Assembly: GCA_022360015.1 (NCBI GenBank)
Contig: JAKSDQ010000044.1
Coordinates: 1-61,095 of the forward strand
Reading direction: 5' to 3'
Length of the DNA: 61,095 nucleotides
From: Cytophagales bacterium
GTDB taxonomy: Bacteria > Bacteroidota > Bacteroidia > Cytophagales > Cyclobacteriaceae
Shown: one piece after another, positions 37,491 to 47,117 of the stretch
How positions within the stretch are numbered: position 1 is the stretch's first letter
Layout of the letters: the number at the start of each line of letters is the position of its first letter
Notes under the pieces: model-generated
What the model saw: the letters and a program-made list of their open reading frames with translations, nothing else
The model's database searches: none
What the model was told of the DNA's origin: nothing
Position numbers and translations under genes: made by a program

Positions 37491-38777
37491 TCAACGCACC
37501 TTGTACACCTCGACTTTGCCGCCGATGCCTTTTAACTCGTGACTGCCGACAGCCATAATGCTGGTATCATCGCCGTTAAGATTGGTCAGTACCTCTTTGG
37601 AGATCACGAATTGGGAGGCCAGCTTTTTGTTAAGTTGTTCAAGGCGGGCGGCGATGATCACTGCGGAGCCGCTGATAGAGAATTGCTTTCGTTCGTTATT
37701 ACCAATGTTACCGGTAACCACCTGCCCCGTATGTATACCGATACCAACTCTGGTAAATGGGATATTTCTTTGCATTGACAGTGATTCTACCTTGTTTAAT
37801 ATTCTCAATCCACACTGAAAGGCCTTTCTGGCATGATCCTGTCTTTCAATTGGCGTACCAAAAGAGGCCATTATTCCATCACCGAGAATTTGATTGACAA
37901 TCCCCTCATGTTCATTGATAATGTCAATAATGGGTTCAAAAACCTTGTTTTGATACTCGATGATCTCCTGAGGAGTTTTCGATTCCACCATGGAAGTAAA
38001 ATCCCTGATATCCAGAAACATGATCGATGCCTCTACTTTTTTTGATTTTTCAGGTTGATTAATCAATGCATTCACCACCTCTTTGGATACCTGCTGACCA
38101 AATAACTTCTCAATCCGGTTTTTCGCCATGAGGTGATCAAAAGCATGGCGAATGCGTATATTGATTTCTTCTGCCACATAACCCGCACAGCACCCTGCAA
38201 TGATGAATAACAGGCCTTTGATATAATAAACATTCAGGGGTAACCGGATACCGGCCCGGATATCATATTCGATGTAATAGTAGGTGTAGTGTGCAATCAA
38301 AACATATTCCACGGCTGCCACTACACCCATTAATACGCTTAGCCGGAAATCCAGGTGAAGGGCTGACAGAATCAGAAAAACAAAATACATGACATAAATA
38401 GGCGATTCCAGAAAGGCTTCTTGCCTGGTATAATAAATCAATATAAACAGCAAGGCACTCAGAAAGGAGATTTCATCCATCACATTGATGACCTTAAAAA
38501 TCCTGGGAACAGGCTCGTTATGCCTCAGATATTTTTTTATCCTGGCAAGAACGGCCAGCTCGTATACCATAAAGACAACGATCCAAATAATAGTGACCAG
38601 GTATACATTGATTGTACCGAAGAATTGTCTCTCCTGATTTCCAAAAAAAATATAATTCAGGACAGCCAGGATAAGGCTTATCAATATCACTCCTATAGAC
38701 AGGTAGGTTCTTCGATATTCGCTCTGCGCTATTTCCTTATGCAGATCCTGTTCAAATGCTTCTTTCGAGGTACCCAC
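37491..38777 (-). CDS. Membrane class III adenylate/guanylate cyclase (428 aa)
   Basis: N-terminal six-helix membrane anchor (about 25-210), no HAMP visible, then a class III cyclase domain (about 230-425). Metal-binding Asp in FLDIRDFT and in ILGDGIMASFG; transition-state region GIGIHTGQVVTGNIGN; and FSISGSAVIIAARLEQL. Produces cAMP or cGMP; the purine-specifying residues (Lys/Asp versus Glu/Cys) cannot be fixed with certainty by eye. No CRP-like regulator in the window. It is 44 nt downstream of the amidohydrolase gene on the same strand. Confidence 0.88.
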   Translation of the reverse strand: MGTSKEAFEQDLHKEIAQSEYRRTYLSIGVILISLILAVLNYIFFGNQERQFFGTINVYLVTIIWIVVFMVYELAVLARIKKYLRHNEPVPRIFKVINVMDEISFLSALLFILIYYTRQEAFLESPIYVMYFVFLILSALHLDFRLSVLMGVVAAVEYVLIAHYTYYYIEYDIRAGIRLPLNVYYIKGLLFIIAGCCAGYVAEEINIRIRHAFDHLMAKNRIEKLFGQQVSKEVVNALINQPEKSKKVEASIMFLDIRDFTSMVESKTPQEIIEYQNKVFEPIIDIINEHEGIVNQILGDGIMASFGTPIERQDHARKAFQCGLRILNKVESLSMQRNIPFTRVGIGIHTGQVVTGNIGNNERKQFSISGSAVIIAARLEQLNKKLASQFVISKEVLTNLNGDDTSIMAVGSHELKGIGGKVEVYKVR

Positions 38778-38821
38778 GATTCAATAAATTTTCGATACAA
38801 ATATTTAGGCTGTAAACAACG

Positions 38822-40441
38822 TTACATGCCGGAGTCTTTTTTCTCAATTTTGTCCATGCCGGGTTGGACAATTTTAAAATTTGTTCTTTCTTTTTCAGCC
38901 AGTACCATTTCTTTAACATCCCGGAGCAATTGCTTTGCGTTATAAATGATGCCATCTTTCACTGTATATTTTACACCACCTACTCTTACTACTTCATTGT
39001 CTTCGGTTAGTTTGATGGCACCCGTACCATACAATACTTTTAGGTTTTCTAAAGGGTTTTCCTCAATAATTACCAGGTCGGCCATTTTTCCTACTTCAAT
39101 CGATCCGATTTTATCGCTTTGTCCCAGTGCCTCGGCACCCTTTAGTGTGGCCGCACGGATTACTTCCAGGGGGTGAAACCCGGCTTCCCTCAACAGCTCC
39201 AGTTCACGAATATAGGCAAAACCGTAAAGTTGATAAATAAACCCGGAATCTGATCCTGCTGTTACCCTTCCTCCCCGGTTTTTATATTCATTTACAAACG
39301 TCATCCAGCGTCTATAGTTTTCCTTCCAGGCCACTTCCTGCTCAGTACCCCAGTAATGCCAATACGATCCATGTGAAATTTTGCTTGGCATGTAGAATTT
39401 CCAGAGTCCTGGAAGCGTGTAGTCCTCATGCCATTCGGCCCTCCTGGCCCTGTGCAGATCCCTGCTGGCTTCGTAAATGTTGAAGGTCGGATCTATGGTA
39501 AAATCCAGTGACAGAAGCTCATCCATCACCTTGTTCCAGTGATCCGAATAAGGGGCAGCAGCCTGCTTCCATAGCTTACCAGCTTCTTCAAACCGGTTTT
39601 GTTCGTTTTGATAGTTGTAATTTAGCGCATAATCCTGCACTGTACGGTCTGTAAACAAAGCTTCGGGCAAACCATACCAGTGTTCCATGGTAGTGAGCCC
39701 TGCCCTGGCCGAATGCAGGACATTCCACCAGGCTACATTCATTTGTGCATGGTGACATGCCGAACGCAGGCCTAGTTTTTTATTCTCATCCAGTGCAGCA
39801 CGCATAATATCCGGGCTGGCACCGAAAAACTTGATACCATCCGCCCCTTTACCGGCATTATCCCTCACCCACTGCCTGGCCTGTTCAGGTGAACTTATAC
39901 CACCACTGCCCTGACCAAAAGCAGTATAAGCAAAAATCCTGGGTGCTGTTATTTCATTCTTCCGACTCTTCATTTTATGTTCCAGTACCCAATCCAACCC
40001 ATTTCCACACGAGGGGTCACGAATGGTGGTTATACCGTGGGCCATCCATCGTTTAAATACATACTCGGCAGATTGATCGGCGCTGGTGCCCCCGATATGG
40101 CCATGCATATCTATAAAACCCGGCAATACGTACATACCCTCGGCCATGATCTCTTTTCCTCCCGGCTTTAGTTTGGGCCTCCTTTCAGGATCGATGGCGA
40201 CACCCGGATAGCCTACATTTTTTATAGACTTAATGATGTTATTTTCAATGACTATATCTACAGGCCCGATTGGGGGCGCCCCATTGCCATTGATTAAGAC
40301 AGGCCCCCGGATAATCAATTGAGGCCAGGGGCCTTCGCCCTCGGTCCGTGCCGGAGATTTTAAAATCTGGGCAGCAGCCTCATTCATCAGGAAAACCAGA
40401 GATATCAAAAAAAATAAAACGTGTTTTGTAGCGTCAGTCAT
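38822..40441 (-). CDS. Secreted amidohydrolase of the imidazolonepropionase/dipeptidase type (539 aa)
   Basis: I start at ATG 40441 (MTDATKHVLFF), which gives a signal peptide ending AAAQ; a longer reading to 40597 has no family support. Metal-dependent TIM-barrel hydrolase: GFIDMHGHIGG (HxH), DGIKFFGASPD with the bridging Lys, ACHHAQ, TTMEHWYG (ligand His), and TAGSDSGFIYQ (catalytic Asp). The end LGQSDKIGSIEVGKMADLVII is the urease-superfamily closing motif. Probably a periplasmic enzyme for cyclic amides or dipeptides. Divergent from the sigma factor gene. Confidence 0.85.
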   Translation of the reverse strand: MTDATKHVLFFLISLVFLMNEAAAQILKSPARTEGEGPWPQLIIRGPVLINGNGAPPIGPVDIVIENNIIKSIKNVGYPGVAIDPERRPKLKPGGKEIMAEGMYVLPGFIDMHGHIGGTSADQSAEYVFKRWMAHGITTIRDPSCGNGLDWVLEHKMKSRKNEITAPRIFAYTAFGQGSGGISSPEQARQWVRDNAGKGADGIKFFGASPDIMRAALDENKKLGLRSACHHAQMNVAWWNVLHSARAGLTTMEHWYGLPEALFTDRTVQDYALNYNYQNEQNRFEEAGKLWKQAAAPYSDHWNKVMDELLSLDFTIDPTFNIYEASRDLHRARRAEWHEDYTLPGLWKFYMPSKISHGSYWHYWGTEQEVAWKENYRRWMTFVNEYKNRGGRVTAGSDSGFIYQLYGFAYIRELELLREAGFHPLEVIRAATLKGAEALGQSDKIGSIEVGKMADLVIIEENPLENLKVLYGTGAIKLTEDNEVVRVGGVKYTVKDGIIYNAKQLLRDVKEMVLAEKERTNFKIVQPGMDKIEKKDSGM

Positions 40442-40644
40442 GGCAAGGTTGAGTTTTTTGGAGCAATATACTAACCACAGGGGAAATAAAAAATCCCGGG
40501 TCAAACCCTGGCAATTAAAATGGCCGTGATTATATAGAACTGCATTTTTATTTGAGACAGTAAATAAATAAAATATTTTCACTCCCCCTGTAACCATTTG
40601 AGTAAATTGAGGTAACCTATCTAAATTTTACTGAAACCAACTTT

Positions 40645-41190
40645 ATGGTTGATCTTTATTCGGACGAAGAAATAATGATTAGGGTTAAAAACAATCAACT
40701 GGCATTGATGAAGCCTTTATTTGATCGCTATCATGTAAAACTCTATAATTTCTTTCTTCGCCTGACTTATAATGAGGATGTTAGTAAAGACCTGGTACAA
40801 AATGTTTTTTACAGAATTATTAAATACAGGAAAACATACAATCCGGAATACAAATTTAAAAGCTGGATCTACCAATTGGCCAGAAATAATTTTGCTGATT
40901 ATGTGAAAAAAAACAAGGTATTGTTTTCTGATTTTCAGGATGTGGCTTCTATGCATGTCGAAACCAATACGGCCCTGGAGTCTTTGGAACAGAAAGAAAA
41001 AAAACAGGCGCTCTATGAAGCTATGGCCCAGTTGCCCGAAGATAAAAGGGAAATTTTGGTGATGAGCCGTTTTGAAGGGTTCAAGTATGAAGAAATCGGT
41101 CACATACTGAATTGCTCGGTTGGCGCGGTGAAGGTAAAAGTTCACAGAGCTATTAACCAATTAAAAGAGGTTTATTTTAAAAATAATTAG
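40645..41190 (+). CDS. ECF-type RNA polymerase sigma factor (181 aa)
   Basis: Sigma region 2 with FLRLTYNEDVSKDLVQNVFYRI and the FKSWIYQLARNNFADYVKK helix (about 70-90); region 4 with ALYEAMAQLPEDKREILVMSRFEG and EEIGHILNCSVGAVKVKVHRAINQL. Two nt after its stop begins the anti-sigma gene, so the pair is translated together. It probably controls its own operon and some envelope genes. Confidence 0.95.
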   Translation: MVDLYSDEEIMIRVKNNQLALMKPLFDRYHVKLYNFFLRLTYNEDVSKDLVQNVFYRIIKYRKTYNPEYKFKSWIYQLARNNFADYVKKNKVLFSDFQDVASMHVETNTALESLEQKEKKQALYEAMAQLPEDKREILVMSRFEGFKYEEIGHILNCSVGAVKVKVHRAINQLKEVYFKNN

Positions 41191-41192
41191 TC

Positions 41193-42005
41193 ATGGATAC
41201 ATCAGATTTAAATACAAAACTGATCGACTACATCGATGGGAAACTGGATGAGGCGGAAAAGGCTGTATGGGAACAGAAAATTAAAGATAACCCGGAAGTG
41301 GCCAGGGAATATCATCAACTCCGGGAATTGATGGGGCTTATGGAAAGAAGGATCGTCCAGCCACCCGATAAGCGTCTGGAAACCGGATTTTTGAGCATGC
41401 TGGAGGATGAAATTATTGAGATGGAAAATACGTTGGAGGATATGGAAAAAAATATCCGGAAAGAAAAAGTAAAAGTTTATGGTTTAAAACTCTCGGGGCC
41501 GCTGGGCATAGCAGCATCGGTAGTGCTGGTACTAATAGGTACCCTTATCGGCATGTTTGTTATTAAGTCAGGCCAGGATGGGCAGATTTCATCGCTGAAA
41601 AAAGAGCTGGATGCTACCAAGGCAATGGTCATAAACTCCCTGGAAGGCCAATCTTCTCCTTCGCAAAGAATTGCCGGTGTCAATGCCAGTTTTAAACTTA
41701 AAGAAGCTGATGATGAAATTATCACAGTGCTGATCAATACCATGAAAAACGATAATAACATCAATGTGCGACTAGCTGCCATTGAAGCACTTTATCAGTT
41801 TTCTTCGGAAGAAAGGGTAAAAGATGCTTTTGTGCATGCCCTGGCCCGGCAAAAAGAACCGGTAATTCAACTAACCCTTATTAACATCCTTGTTAACCTG
41901 AAAGAAAACAGGGCCATAGATCATATGCAAAAGATCATTGAGGATAAACAAACGATTAAATCGGTCAAAGATGAGGCCCAATTGGGGGTATATAAATTAT
42001 CATAA
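41193..42005 (+). CDS. Anti-sigma factor with periplasmic HEAT repeats (270 aa)
   Basis: Cytoplasmic part (about 1-100): DLNTKLIDYIDGKLDEAEKAVWEQKI, the start of anti-sigma domains, but without the zinc-finger His/Cys. One transmembrane helix at about 106-128. Beyond it a helical segment and HEAT repeats (about 165-265; NVRLAAIEALYQFSSEERVKDAF and LTLINILVNLKENRAIDHMQKI). The repeats would lie outside the membrane and could bind the inducing ligand or the partner DUF4097 protein. The sigma gene is 2 nt upstream. Confidence 0.85.
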   Translation: MDTSDLNTKLIDYIDGKLDEAEKAVWEQKIKDNPEVAREYHQLRELMGLMERRIVQPPDKRLETGFLSMLEDEIIEMENTLEDMEKNIRKEKVKVYGLKLSGPLGIAASVVLVLIGTLIGMFVIKSGQDGQISSLKKELDATKAMVINSLEGQSSPSQRIAGVNASFKLKEADDEIITVLINTMKNDNNINVRLAAIEALYQFSSEERVKDAFVHALARQKEPVIQLTLINILVNLKENRAIDHMQKIIEDKQTIKSVKDEAQLGVYKLS

Positions 42006-42069
42006 CAGAAAACAAAAAATTACAGGTCAAAAACTCAAAATAATAGGATCAAAATTAAAAGTTAAAACA

Positions 42070-42846
42070 ATGAAAAAGTCTGGTACATTAGCCATCATAA
42101 TATTACTCTTCCTGATATATACCGGCGCGGCATTGGGTCAGGAATACAAAGTCGATCTGGGTTCGGGCAAGGTTAAAATCCACGAGGTCAATGAGGTAAA
42201 CATCGAAGGTCATGATGAAAACTTTGTGCTGATCTCGAGAAGAGAGCGGAGAAGTGGTGAATCCGAGAGAGCCAAAGGCCTGAAAATTATCAACAGCCTG
42301 GGCTTGGAGGACAATACTGGTATCGGCCTGTCGGCTGTGAAAAGCGGCGATGAGGTAGAACTCCGGCCCATATCCAGGCATTCGGATACCCGTTACACCA
42401 TTTTTATACCTAAAAGTGTGTCCGTATTTTATGAACACTCCTCTCATCACGGTGATGATCTGAAGATCAAAAATGTACAAAGTGAATTGGATATTACCGT
42501 GAAATTCAATTCAATTTATCTGGAAGACGTTTCAGGGCCTATGACTATTAACACCGTCCATGGTGATGTGGATGGTGTATTTTCGCAGGTTAGTCAGGAA
42601 AGTGCTATTTCCATCGTATCAGCCCACGGCCATATCGATCTCGCCTTGCCTTCCGACACCAAAGCAAAATTAAGATTGAGAACTAACCACGGGGAAATAT
42701 ACACAGATATGAACATTGATTACGATACAACTTCCAATTTAAGCAGGATCAGTTCCAGTGAGGTAAATGGCAGCCTCAATGGAGGGGGCGTAGACATTAA
42801 CCTTTCTTCAGATCACAATAATATTTATTTAAGAAGCAAAAAATAG
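42070..42846 (+). CDS. Secreted DUF4097 protein (258 aa)
   Basis: I start at the ATG 42070 (MKKSGTLAII), which gives a signal peptide ending ALGQ. Then a right-handed beta-helix-like DUF4097 domain with repeated short strands: VKIHEVNEVNIEGHDENFVLI, IKNVQSELDITVKFNSIYLEDVSGPMTINTVHGDVDG. In Bacteroidota such proteins are often the third gene after an ECF sigma and anti-sigma. Its position makes it the probable signal or effector protein of the pair; role unknown. Gap to anti-sigma: 64 nt. Confidence 0.8.
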   Translation: MKKSGTLAIIILLFLIYTGAALGQEYKVDLGSGKVKIHEVNEVNIEGHDENFVLISRRERRSGESERAKGLKIINSLGLEDNTGIGLSAVKSGDEVELRPISRHSDTRYTIFIPKSVSVFYEHSSHHGDDLKIKNVQSELDITVKFNSIYLEDVSGPMTINTVHGDVDGVFSQVSQESAISIVSAHGHIDLALPSDTKAKLRLRTNHGEIYTDMNIDYDTTSNLSRISSSEVNGSLNGGGVDINLSSDHNNIYLRSKK

Positions 42847-42887
42847 ATCAGGATTCAGCGGGTAATATAGATTTTACAGAACAGCCT

Positions 42888-43385
42888 TTAGTTTAAGACT
42901 TTATTCAGCAATTTTTTGCTTTGCCTCACCTGAATATTAAAATTAGCCACGGCGATGGAATAATTAACGACCCCAAAACCGAAGCATACAGTCGCATAAA
43001 GATAATTGTTATAACCGATCACAAATAAAAGGGTCATCAAAAACGTCACCACCGACCAGAAGCCCAAAAACAGGTTGGTGCTGAAAAACATGCGGTATTT
43101 CAGGAACAGGATGCAGCCAACGGAAGTAGCCTCTATTTTGCCCGTAATCAAGGGGAGAAAGTTTTCGGGCTGTTTGATAATTCTTGAAATGGTAAATTCA
43201 TCATTTTCAAATACCCCGTTGAACAGGTGATCTGAGGAATCGACATCTTCCCCGGTTTTTTGCTGGTATTTATTCCTTACCGGTCTGATTACTTTTGTCA
43301 GCCTTGCCTGTAATTCAGAGGCATCATAGGGCAGTACCAAAGTCTCAGACCGGAAAGGTAAATATTCCATATCAAAATTCGGCAA
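42888..43385 (-). CDS. Two-helix membrane protein of unknown function (165 aa)
   Basis: N-terminal soluble part (about 1-90) with the sequence [20 protein letters not shown] and FEISR-like stretches; C-terminal two transmembrane helices (about 95-145; [21 protein letters not shown] and [20 protein letters not shown]). Start overlaps the end of ridA by 14 nt on the same strand, so it is translated with it. No family recognised. Confidence 0.6.
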   Translation of the reverse strand: MPNFDMEYLPFRSETLVLPYDASELQARLTKVIRPVRNKYQQKTGEDVDSSDHLFNGVFENDEFTISRIIKQPENFLPLITGKIEATSVGCILFLKYRMFFSTNLFLGFWSVVTFLMTLLFVIGYNNYLYATVCFGFGVVNYSIAVANFNIQVRQSKKLLNKVLN

Positions 43386-43752
43386 TGCATGATATCTCTA
43401 CATTGACGTCTTTCGGCAACCTGCTTACCTCAACCGTTTCACGGGCTGGCGGATTTTCCTGGAAGTATTTACCATAAACATGGTTAACATCTGCAAAGTC
43501 ATTCATGTCCTTGACAAATATGGTGCACTTCACTACATCATTCAAACTTAACTCGGCAGCATACAATATGGCTGAAATATTTTTCATTACCTGCCTGGTC
43601 TGGTCTTTGATGTTGCCTTTTATCAGTTCACCCACCGCAGGGTCAATAGGAATTTGTCCCGAAACATAAAGACTTCTTTTTGTTTTTATTGCCTGGCTGT
43701 AAGGTCCTATGGGTTCAGGTGCATTTTTGGTATAAACTACAGATTTAGCCAT
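43372..43752 (-). CDS. ridA: RidA-family 2-iminobutanoate/2-iminopropanoate deaminase (126 aa)
   Basis: Hydrolyses reactive enamine/imine intermediates. The pattern is clear: [13 protein letters not shown] at the start, [35 protein letters not shown] and [22 protein letters not shown] with the substrate-binding Arg. Trimeric barrel family, normal length. Ends overlapping the start of the following membrane-protein gene by 14 nt; it is 124 nt after glmS. Confidence 0.9.
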   Translation of the reverse strand: MAKSVVYTKNAPEPIGPYSQAIKTKRSLYVSGQIPIDPAVGELIKGNIKDQTRQVMKNISAILYAAELSLNDVVKCTIFVKDMNDFADVNHVYGKYFQENPPARETVEVSRLPKDVNVEISCIAEF

Positions 43753-43875
43753 TTTCGAAAAGTTAAGCTACATGATTCAATTTTCGGCCAAATTAAAAAA
43801 TTATGTCAAAACGACGCGAATAAACCGGCAAAAATAAACGCCGGAATTTCCAGGGCCTTGTCAACTTATGGGATT

Positions 43876-45711
43876 TTACTCCACTGTTACCGACTTCGCC
43901 AGATTTCTTGGCTGGTCCACATTGCACCCTCTCATGACGGCAATGTGATAAGACAACAACTGAAGCGGTACCACGGCAACCATGGGCATCAAGGCTTCAT
44001 GGGTAGCGGGCACTTCAATCACAAACTCCGCCATTTTTGGAATAAGGGCATCACCTTCGGTAACAATCGCTACTACCCTTCCTTTTCTGGCCTTCACCTC
44101 CTGAATGTTGGAAACAATCTTGTCGTAGGAGCTGTCCCTGGTGGCGATGAAAACCACAGGCATTTCTTCGTCGATAAGCGCAATCGGGCCGTGCTTCATT
44201 TCGGCCGCCGGATAGCCTTCGGCATGGATGTAGGAGATCTCCTTGAGTTTTAATGCCCCTTCCAAAGCAACCGGGAAATTATACCCACGACCCAGGTAGA
44301 GAAAATTCCTGGCGTCTTTGAAGATTTCCGAAATCCTGATTATTTCCTCATGCAGCTTCAGGCTTTCTTCCACTTTTGCAGGAATCTGCTCCAGCTCAAC
44401 CAGTAATTCATGGTATTTTCTTTCGGTGATGCTTCCCCTTCTATGGGCTACGCGCAGGGCAATCATGGTAAGAACGGTCAACTGTGCCGTAAATGCCTTG
44501 GTACTAGCCACACCGATCTCCGGTCCGGCATGAGTGTAGGCACCTTCGTGTGAAACCCTGGCAATCGAGGACCCTACCACATTACAAACCCCAAAGATGA
44601 TGGCCCCTTTGGATTTTGCCAGTTCCATGGCAGCAAGGGTATCGGCTGTTTCACCGGATTGGGATATAGCCACCACCACATCCCCCTCATTAATGATGGG
44701 GTTCCTGTACCTGAATTCAGAGGCATATTCAACTTCCACCGGAATTCTGCACAATTCTTCAAAAATATATTCAGCCACTAATGCTGCATGCCAGGAAGTG
44801 CCGCAGGCTACCATAATAATCCTTTCCGCACCTTCCAGTTTGTTGGCATACTCCCTGATACCTCCCAGTACAAGGTGTCCGGTAGAAGACTTAAGCCTGC
44901 CACGCATACAATCGGCAATGGATTTGGGCTGCTCAAATATTTCTTTGAGCATAAAATGTTCATACCCCCCCTTTTCAATGGCCTCCAGTTCTATATCCAG
45001 GGTCTGGATATAGGGAGTGGTAGGAACATCCTGCGTGTTTTTGATCTTTAAGTTGTTGTTCTTGATAATGGCAATTTCATAATCATTGACATAAACTACC
45101 TCATTGGTATATTCGACAATGGGGGTAGCATCTGAGGCCAGAAAAAACTCATCTTTCCCAAGTCCAATGACAAGAGGGCTGCCTTTTCTGGCTGCTATCA
45201 GCATATCCGGTTCATCTTTAGACATGATAACAATAGCGTAAGCACCAACCACTTTGGTCAATGCCAGCCTCACCGCCGCCTCCAGTGAACAGTTGTTGTT
45301 TTCCCTGATATCCTCAATGAAATGAATAAGCACCTCAGAGTCTGTTTCGCTATCAAACCGGTGCCCCTTATTTTCAAGCTCCTTTTTCAGCGAACTATAG
45401 TTTTCTATAATGCCATTGTGAATGATTGCCAAACTTCTCGACCCACTAAAGTGGGGGTGGGCATTTTGATCATTTGGTTCTCCATGGGTTGCCCACCGGG
45501 TATGGCCGATGCCAATGGTGCTCGTAAGGTCAAATTCCTCGATGTGAGCCTCGAGGTCAGAAACTTTTCCTTTTTTCTTGTACACTTGCAGGTCACCATT
45601 TAAAAGCGCTAAGCCGGCACTGTCATAGCCCCGGTATTCCAGTCTTTTCAGACCTTTTATAATGATCGGATGTGCCTGTTTTTTACCTACGTAAGCAACA
45701 ATTCCACACAT
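43876..45711 (-). CDS. glmS: Glutamine-fructose-6-phosphate aminotransferase GlmS (611 aa)
   Basis: Makes glucosamine-6-phosphate for peptidoglycan and envelope sugars. N-terminal class II glutamine amidotransferase: Cys2 nucleophile after Met (MCGIVAYVG), LEYRGYDSAG, GHTRWATHGEPN. Two SIS domains: AISQSGETADT and ALKLKEISYIHAEGYPAAEMKHGP; C-terminal DQPRNLAKSVTVE is the conserved substrate-channelling tail. No glmS ribozyme is visible upstream; this is expected outside Firmicutes. Confidence 0.98.
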   Translation of the reverse strand: MCGIVAYVGKKQAHPIIIKGLKRLEYRGYDSAGLALLNGDLQVYKKKGKVSDLEAHIEEFDLTSTIGIGHTRWATHGEPNDQNAHPHFSGSRSLAIIHNGIIENYSSLKKELENKGHRFDSETDSEVLIHFIEDIRENNNCSLEAAVRLALTKVVGAYAIVIMSKDEPDMLIAARKGSPLVIGLGKDEFFLASDATPIVEYTNEVVYVNDYEIAIIKNNNLKIKNTQDVPTTPYIQTLDIELEAIEKGGYEHFMLKEIFEQPKSIADCMRGRLKSSTGHLVLGGIREYANKLEGAERIIMVACGTSWHAALVAEYIFEELCRIPVEVEYASEFRYRNPIINEGDVVVAISQSGETADTLAAMELAKSKGAIIFGVCNVVGSSIARVSHEGAYTHAGPEIGVASTKAFTAQLTVLTMIALRVAHRRGSITERKYHELLVELEQIPAKVEESLKLHEEIIRISEIFKDARNFLYLGRGYNFPVALEGALKLKEISYIHAEGYPAAEMKHGPIALIDEEMPVVFIATRDSSYDKIVSNIQEVKARKGRVVAIVTEGDALIPKMAEFVIEVPATHEALMPMVAVVPLQLLSYHIAVMRGCNVDQPRNLAKSVTVE

Positions 45712-45776
45712 AAAAATTATTTTTTTGTATAAAAACCAGAATTAATTGATAAATATAATGATAAAAGGGTTAGTTA

Positions 45777-47117
45777 CTATTCAAATGTGCTATAAAATAA
45801 TCGCAATTTGATGTTTGAGGTATCAAAAGAAAAACGGTTGAGGGTTGATGAAAACCGGAAGGGGACGAGCAAAATATCTTCGGGATCCTGGAGAACTCCT
45901 TCTACCACTGCTAGTTGAATGTATACCGACACGTTTCCTTCAAACGGTCTTTCCGCATCATCGTCAAAAGGCACCACCAATTCCTGGCCAACACCAAACG
46001 GAAGTCTTGCGGACTCTACCTGAACCGCACGCAGGCCAACAGTGTTGCCACTCCTGACGGTAATAAAATTATTGGTTTCATTGGTGATAAAAAAGAACAG
46101 CGATTCAGGCGGTTCAAACCCTTCGTCAAAAGCTTCAATATCTTCGATCACAATATCGGCACGGTTGACTTTGAAATTATTACCCTCTACAAATTCTCTG
46201 AAGGCATCGAGCTTTATTTTTGGATATAAGGCATTACCGGCCTGTGAAAAAACCTTGTTGTCGACAGGATCAAACTCTTTAAATCTTTCTGTTATAGTAG
46301 CTACCGGTGTACCGGATACATCTGTGGTAATATTTGAAAAATAGGAGGTACCATTAAAAGCACCTGAACTAAACGCATTAAAAAAGAAGTTAATTCCGCT
46401 TACAAGGGTATCATCCGGGGCAGAAAAGTACATCGTCATTAAAGTCCCTTCATCTTCCACACTTGCGGCAAAAGCCATCGAATTTCCGGGATCAGGGACA
46501 AAAGCAAGGCCTTTAAAGTAATCATCGAAATTAGAGGAATTCCGGAAAGCGATCGAATCATTAACTGCCGCATCGAACAAAGCAGCTCCAAAGTCATCCT
46601 TCATGCGGGCTGTTATTTTAAGCGTATCGGGCCTGTCCCCGGTGATGGTATATTCCAGTTCTCCGATGCTTTCACTGTTAAAAGCCCTTGTATCAAAGGA
46701 GTAATATCTGATGGTGTCTACAATCCCCTCAGACAATTGGTGAATGGCTATTTTTTGCGTTTGTCCCTGACCATCACCATACAGGTAAGTTCCGGAAAGC
46801 CGTATCACCAGAGAATCAAATTCGGCTCCCTCGGGAATTCTGGGGCTAAAAGCACTTGGCCTGGCCTGTGTGTAAGCGGTAGCAGTACTTATGCCAAAGG
46901 TAGCATCATTGACTCTCCCCATCAATAACCTTCCCGTAACCGTTGTATTTATGGAATCCAATTGAACGTTGCTGGCATCCAATGGGATTTCGGTGAAAAA
47001 AACATTCACATTTTGTAAATCAGGATTAAGATTTAATCCTATCTCATTCGGGTCCTCACAAGATAATAAAAAGGCCAGCAAACACACCGGCCCCAATCTT
47101 TTAACCAACAAGCTCAT
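45777..47117 (-). CDS. DUF4270 lipoprotein (446 aa)
   Basis: Lipobox LLSC, mature Cys20, followed by EDPNEIGLNLNPD, the standard opening of the DUF4270 family of Bacteroidota lipoproteins. Beta-rich body (LLMGRVNDATFGISTATAYTQ, EFDSLVIRLSGTYLYGDGQGQ). It overlaps the upstream glycogen-synthase-like gene by 17 nt, so both are coupled. Function unknown; it is conserved in many Cytophagales in this position. Confidence 0.85.
   Translation of the reverse strand: MSLLVKRLGPVCLLAFLLSCEDPNEIGLNLNPDLQNVNVFFTEIPLDASNVQLDSINTTVTGRLLMGRVNDATFGISTATAYTQARPSAFSPRIPEGAEFDSLVIRLSGTYLYGDGQGQTQKIAIHQLSEGIVDTIRYYSFDTRAFNSESIGELEYTITGDRPDTLKITARMKDDFGAALFDAAVNDSIAFRNSSNFDDYFKGLAFVPDPGNSMAFAASVEDEGTLMTMYFSAPDDTLVSGINFFFNAFSSGAFNGTSYFSNITTDVSGTPVATITERFKEFDPVDNKVFSQAGNALYPKIKLDAFREFVEGNNFKVNRADIVIEDIEAFDEGFEPPESLFFFITNETNNFITVRSGNTVGLRAVQVESARLPFGVGQELVVPFDDDAERPFEGNVSVYIQLAVVEGVLQDPEDILLVPFRFSSTLNRFSFDTSNIKLRLFYSTFE

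Noticed and set aside
43835-43855. CCGGC/GCCGG hairpin after glmS as a terminator
   Set aside because: The stem has only five pairs with a ten-base loop and is not followed by a clean T-run, so I do not list it as a terminator.
45712-45776. glmS ribozyme upstream of glmS
   Set aside because: Only 65 nt to the next gene, AT-rich, with no ribozyme core elements.
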